64,000 bases of DNA from Neisseria mucosa (GTDB taxonomy: Bacteria > Pseudomonadota > Gammaproteobacteria > Burkholderiales > Neisseriaceae): contig CP028150.1 of NCBI GenBank assembly GCA_003028315.1, positions 992,001 through 1,056,000 of the forward strand. Direction: 5' to 3'. The notes beneath the pieces were generated by a model. That model made no database searches. It saw only the letters and a program-made list of their open reading frames with translations, and was not told the DNA's origin. This document shows, one piece after another, positions 61,858 through 64,000 of this stretch (within the stretch, counting starts at the first letter, position 1; each line of letters opens with the position of its first letter). The translations under genes were made by a program, and so were the position numbers.

Positions 61858-63953
61858 TTAAGGTTTCTTAGATGGAACCACCATATCCATACCAGTATTA
61901 ATAGACTGTTTTGTAGCCTCATTTATGAGAGCCTGACTAATATCCCCAGCTCCAGTTTTACCTACTCCAAATCCTGCAGCGGTACCCAATGCATTACCTG
62001 GAACTCCTTTCAACGTCTCTGTTATTGATTTGCCTTGGCACATATAATCAGAAATGGCTCCTGATCCAACGGATAATCCGGCTTGTGAACCTAATTTAGT
62101 TAACCCTGATCCTGCTGCACCAGTTACCATATCTACTCCAAACGCACAAGCATTAACTCGACCATTTTGCATAATTTGAGTTGTACCGGATACCACAGCA
62201 GAAATCCCTGCACTTTTTTCAACAGCGGATAAAGAAGTCCATGCCTGTGCAGCCGAACTTTTTGATAGAACATTAACTCCTCTTGCTGCCAGTGGAATAA
62301 GTTCAGGAGCTGCTGCGGCCGTTGTTACTACTGCAGCCCCCCCCCTACACCCGTTACAGCTAAGGTAGCGTTTCTAGAATCCGCTAAAGTACCTTGGAAT
62401 TGATGTACGTTCTTACATTTTGGATCTTTACTTAGCTGCGCCATATGTCTTCCAAAAAGTACACCTACACCTGTTGCACATTGGTTATTTCCACTTTTTT
62501 GTGCTGCTTGACGTTGTGCCCTAATATGTTTAAAACGTTCTGCTTGAAATTGATTCTCTAAATTCCTTGCTGCATTATCACTAATACCAAAAATTGGGAT
62601 TCCAGATAAGCCAAATACATCTGTCCAAGTTTGCACATTATTTGCAAACCGATACAAACTCTCCCCACCCAATAGCTTAATCGGATCCTGCTGCGTAAAC
62701 CGCCCAATTTCCGGATCATAGTAGCGGAAGAAGTTGTAATGCAGCCCCGTCTCTTCATCATAATACTGATTCTGCAGACGGAAGGGTTGATGTATATCCA
62801 GTTTCAGACGACTTTCTTGGGTCAGTTTGCCCCAGCCGCTATAGTCACCGCTCCAAACAATTTTGCCTTCCCCATCGGTCATCTCTCGCGGGATGCCGAT
62901 TTGATCGTTGTGGTAATACAGGATTTCTCGTGCCTTATCCGAGCCATTGTAGGTGGTGATTTGGGCAAGGGGTTCATAGTTTCGGTCTTCGGTATAAATG
63001 TAGGTGTAGGTGCGGTCTTTACGGTACTCCTGTAATAAGCGGCTGCCGTCCCACAGGTATTGGATTTCATTGCCATCTGGATGGACCTTGGCTATGCGGC
63101 GACCTATGGGGTCGTAGCGGTAGCGATATAAGACGGTGTTTTGTCCGGGGCGATGGATTTCGGCTTCGGTCAGTTGGTTATCGGCATTGTAGCGGTAATG
63201 TTGGATTTCGCCGTCATGCTGCTGTTTTTCGATCAGGTTGCCCAACGGGTCGTAGCGGTAACTGATGCCTTTGTATTGGGTAAGACGGTTACCACCGATT
63301 CTGCTTTCGTCGGTAAGGTTGTGGGCAGGGTCGTAGCGATAGTGCTCGTCCGCGCTTTGGGTAATTCTGCCTAGTGCGTCATAGGTGTAATCCCTGCTGC
63401 CGTTGGTTTGGTCGTCGGTACAGATGAGGTTGCCAATAGTGTCGTATTGGTAACGGCGACCGATAAGGACGGCAGGGTCTGCTTTGTTGTGACCGTTCGG
63501 TTGGGCAATTTGTTGTTTCAGACGACCTAATGGGTCAAGTTGAAATTGGGTATTCAACTTGCCGATAGTCCGCTCGACTGGGCGATGCAGGGCATCACGC
63601 TCGATGTCGGCAAGGGTGGTGCCGTCGAGGTTGACGTGGTGTAAGTGCCCGCTGCCGTAATACAGGCGGTTTAAAATTTCACCTGTAGGCAGGATGGTTT
63701 GGATGCGGTTACCCAATACGTCGTAACGGTGTTCGGTAATCTGTGCAGTGACATCTTTGGAGTGTGAACGGCTGATACCGGATGTAAGGGATCCATCCAA
63801 GTGTATGAGCTGCTCTTTAACCAGTCTGTTGTGATCATAACTAAAACGAAGTTCACTATGGGCGTTATGTGCTTGGATCAGACGGTTAAGTTTGTCGTAG
63901 CGGTAGTGGGTGCTCAGGATTTCTCTGCCCTCTAAATGGCTGTCTTTTAACAA
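61858..63953 (-). pseudogene. rhs: 5'-truncated Rhs toxin, out of frame at a G9 tract
   Basis: It starts without a credible start codon near the window end (a TAA lies just upstream in frame). YD-repeats are clear (YRYDKLNRLIQAHN, YDALGRITQSADEHYRYDPA, YRYDPLGNLIEKQ). The core ends with the hallmark YYDPEIGRFTQQDP...WTDVFGLSG. The toxin part begins IPIFGISDNAARNLENQFQA. At a run of nine G (62337-62345 on the plus strand as C) the frame ends as VGGGLQ stop. With seven or ten G it would read on as AAVVTTAAAAPELIP through a Gly/Ala-rich 160-residue tail to 61858. Toxin activity is not recognised. The Sel1 lipoprotein follows. Confidence 0.8.
62337..62345. repeat. Homopolymeric C9/G9 tract in the Rhs toxin region
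   Basis: Nine C on the plus strand, nine G in the coding direction. Such tracts slip during replication in Neisseria and switch genes on and off. The present length gives the off phase for the C-terminal part. Confidence 0.85.
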
Positions 63954-64000
63954 ACTATTTCTTATCAGACATTTTAATTAATCTATATTTAACCCACACC

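Noticed and set aside
28060..64000. Prophage
   Set aside because: VgrG, gp25-like and spike proteins resemble phage tails, but there are no capsid, terminase, integrase or lysis genes; a T6SS explains all of them.
1..64000. tRNA or rRNA genes
   Set aside because: No cloverleaf with a TTCRANNC-type T-arm and no rRNA-like stretch was noticed on either strand.

Overview
The window reads as a chromosomal segment of a commensal Neisseria of the N. mucosa/subflava type. The evidence is the very dense Neisseria DNA uptake sequence, mostly in the AGGTCGTCTGAA dialect and often as inverted pairs forming terminators; two 107-bp Correia repeat-enclosed elements (CREE); IS1106-, IS1655-, IS630-, IS3- and IS110-type elements; and the conserved neisserial block dnaB-pilH-pilI-pilJ-pilK-pilX.

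Layout. 0-7.3 kb is housekeeping: a TetR regulator with an HlyD-type adaptor, trpD and trpG, small exported or membrane proteins, and the ABC-F ATPase ybiT. 7.3-13.1 kb holds sodB, dnaB and five minor pilin genes. At 13.08 kb the pilin operon ends in an IS1106-like element that is itself split by an IS630-type element. 15.4-24.8 kb is part of a type VI secretion system (T6SS): a PAAR gene, then tssM-tssA-tssF-tssG-tssJ-tssE, then a decayed gene for an exported repeat protein. TssB, TssC, Hcp, ClpV, TssK and TssL are not in the window and must lie elsewhere if the system works. 26.2-28 kb is IS debris.

28-64 kb is one long minus-strand T6SS effector/immunity island built around three vgrG genes. 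vgrG1 leads a Tle1-type (DUF2235) phospholipase module. vgrG2 leads a HExxH metallopeptidase with an exported candidate immunity protein. vgrG3, itself damaged, leads a PoNe-type nuclease with a PoNi immunity protein. Between them lie orphan and duplicated immunity genes (two DUF6396/Sel1-like, three PoNi/DUF1911, one GAD-like/Tdi1-like, two DUF3396-like) and short C-terminal toxin remnants sitting directly upstream of their immunity genes. The right end is a 5'-truncated Rhs protein whose C-terminal toxin is put out of frame by a nine-base G tract.

The main story is decay and reshuffling of an antibacterial arsenal. A CREE sits in codon 4 of the PAAR gene. An IS630 element splits the PoNe effector with a clean TA duplication, so the original 505-residue gene can be rebuilt exactly. 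Its immunity gene carries an in-frame stop. vgrG3 lost its N-terminal third between two 11-bp direct repeats, and an IS3 element landed in the loop of a terminator. Immunity genes outnumber intact effectors, as expected if immunity to kin is kept after the cognate toxins are lost or swapped. Assignments to protein families rest on motifs read by eye; no database search was run.
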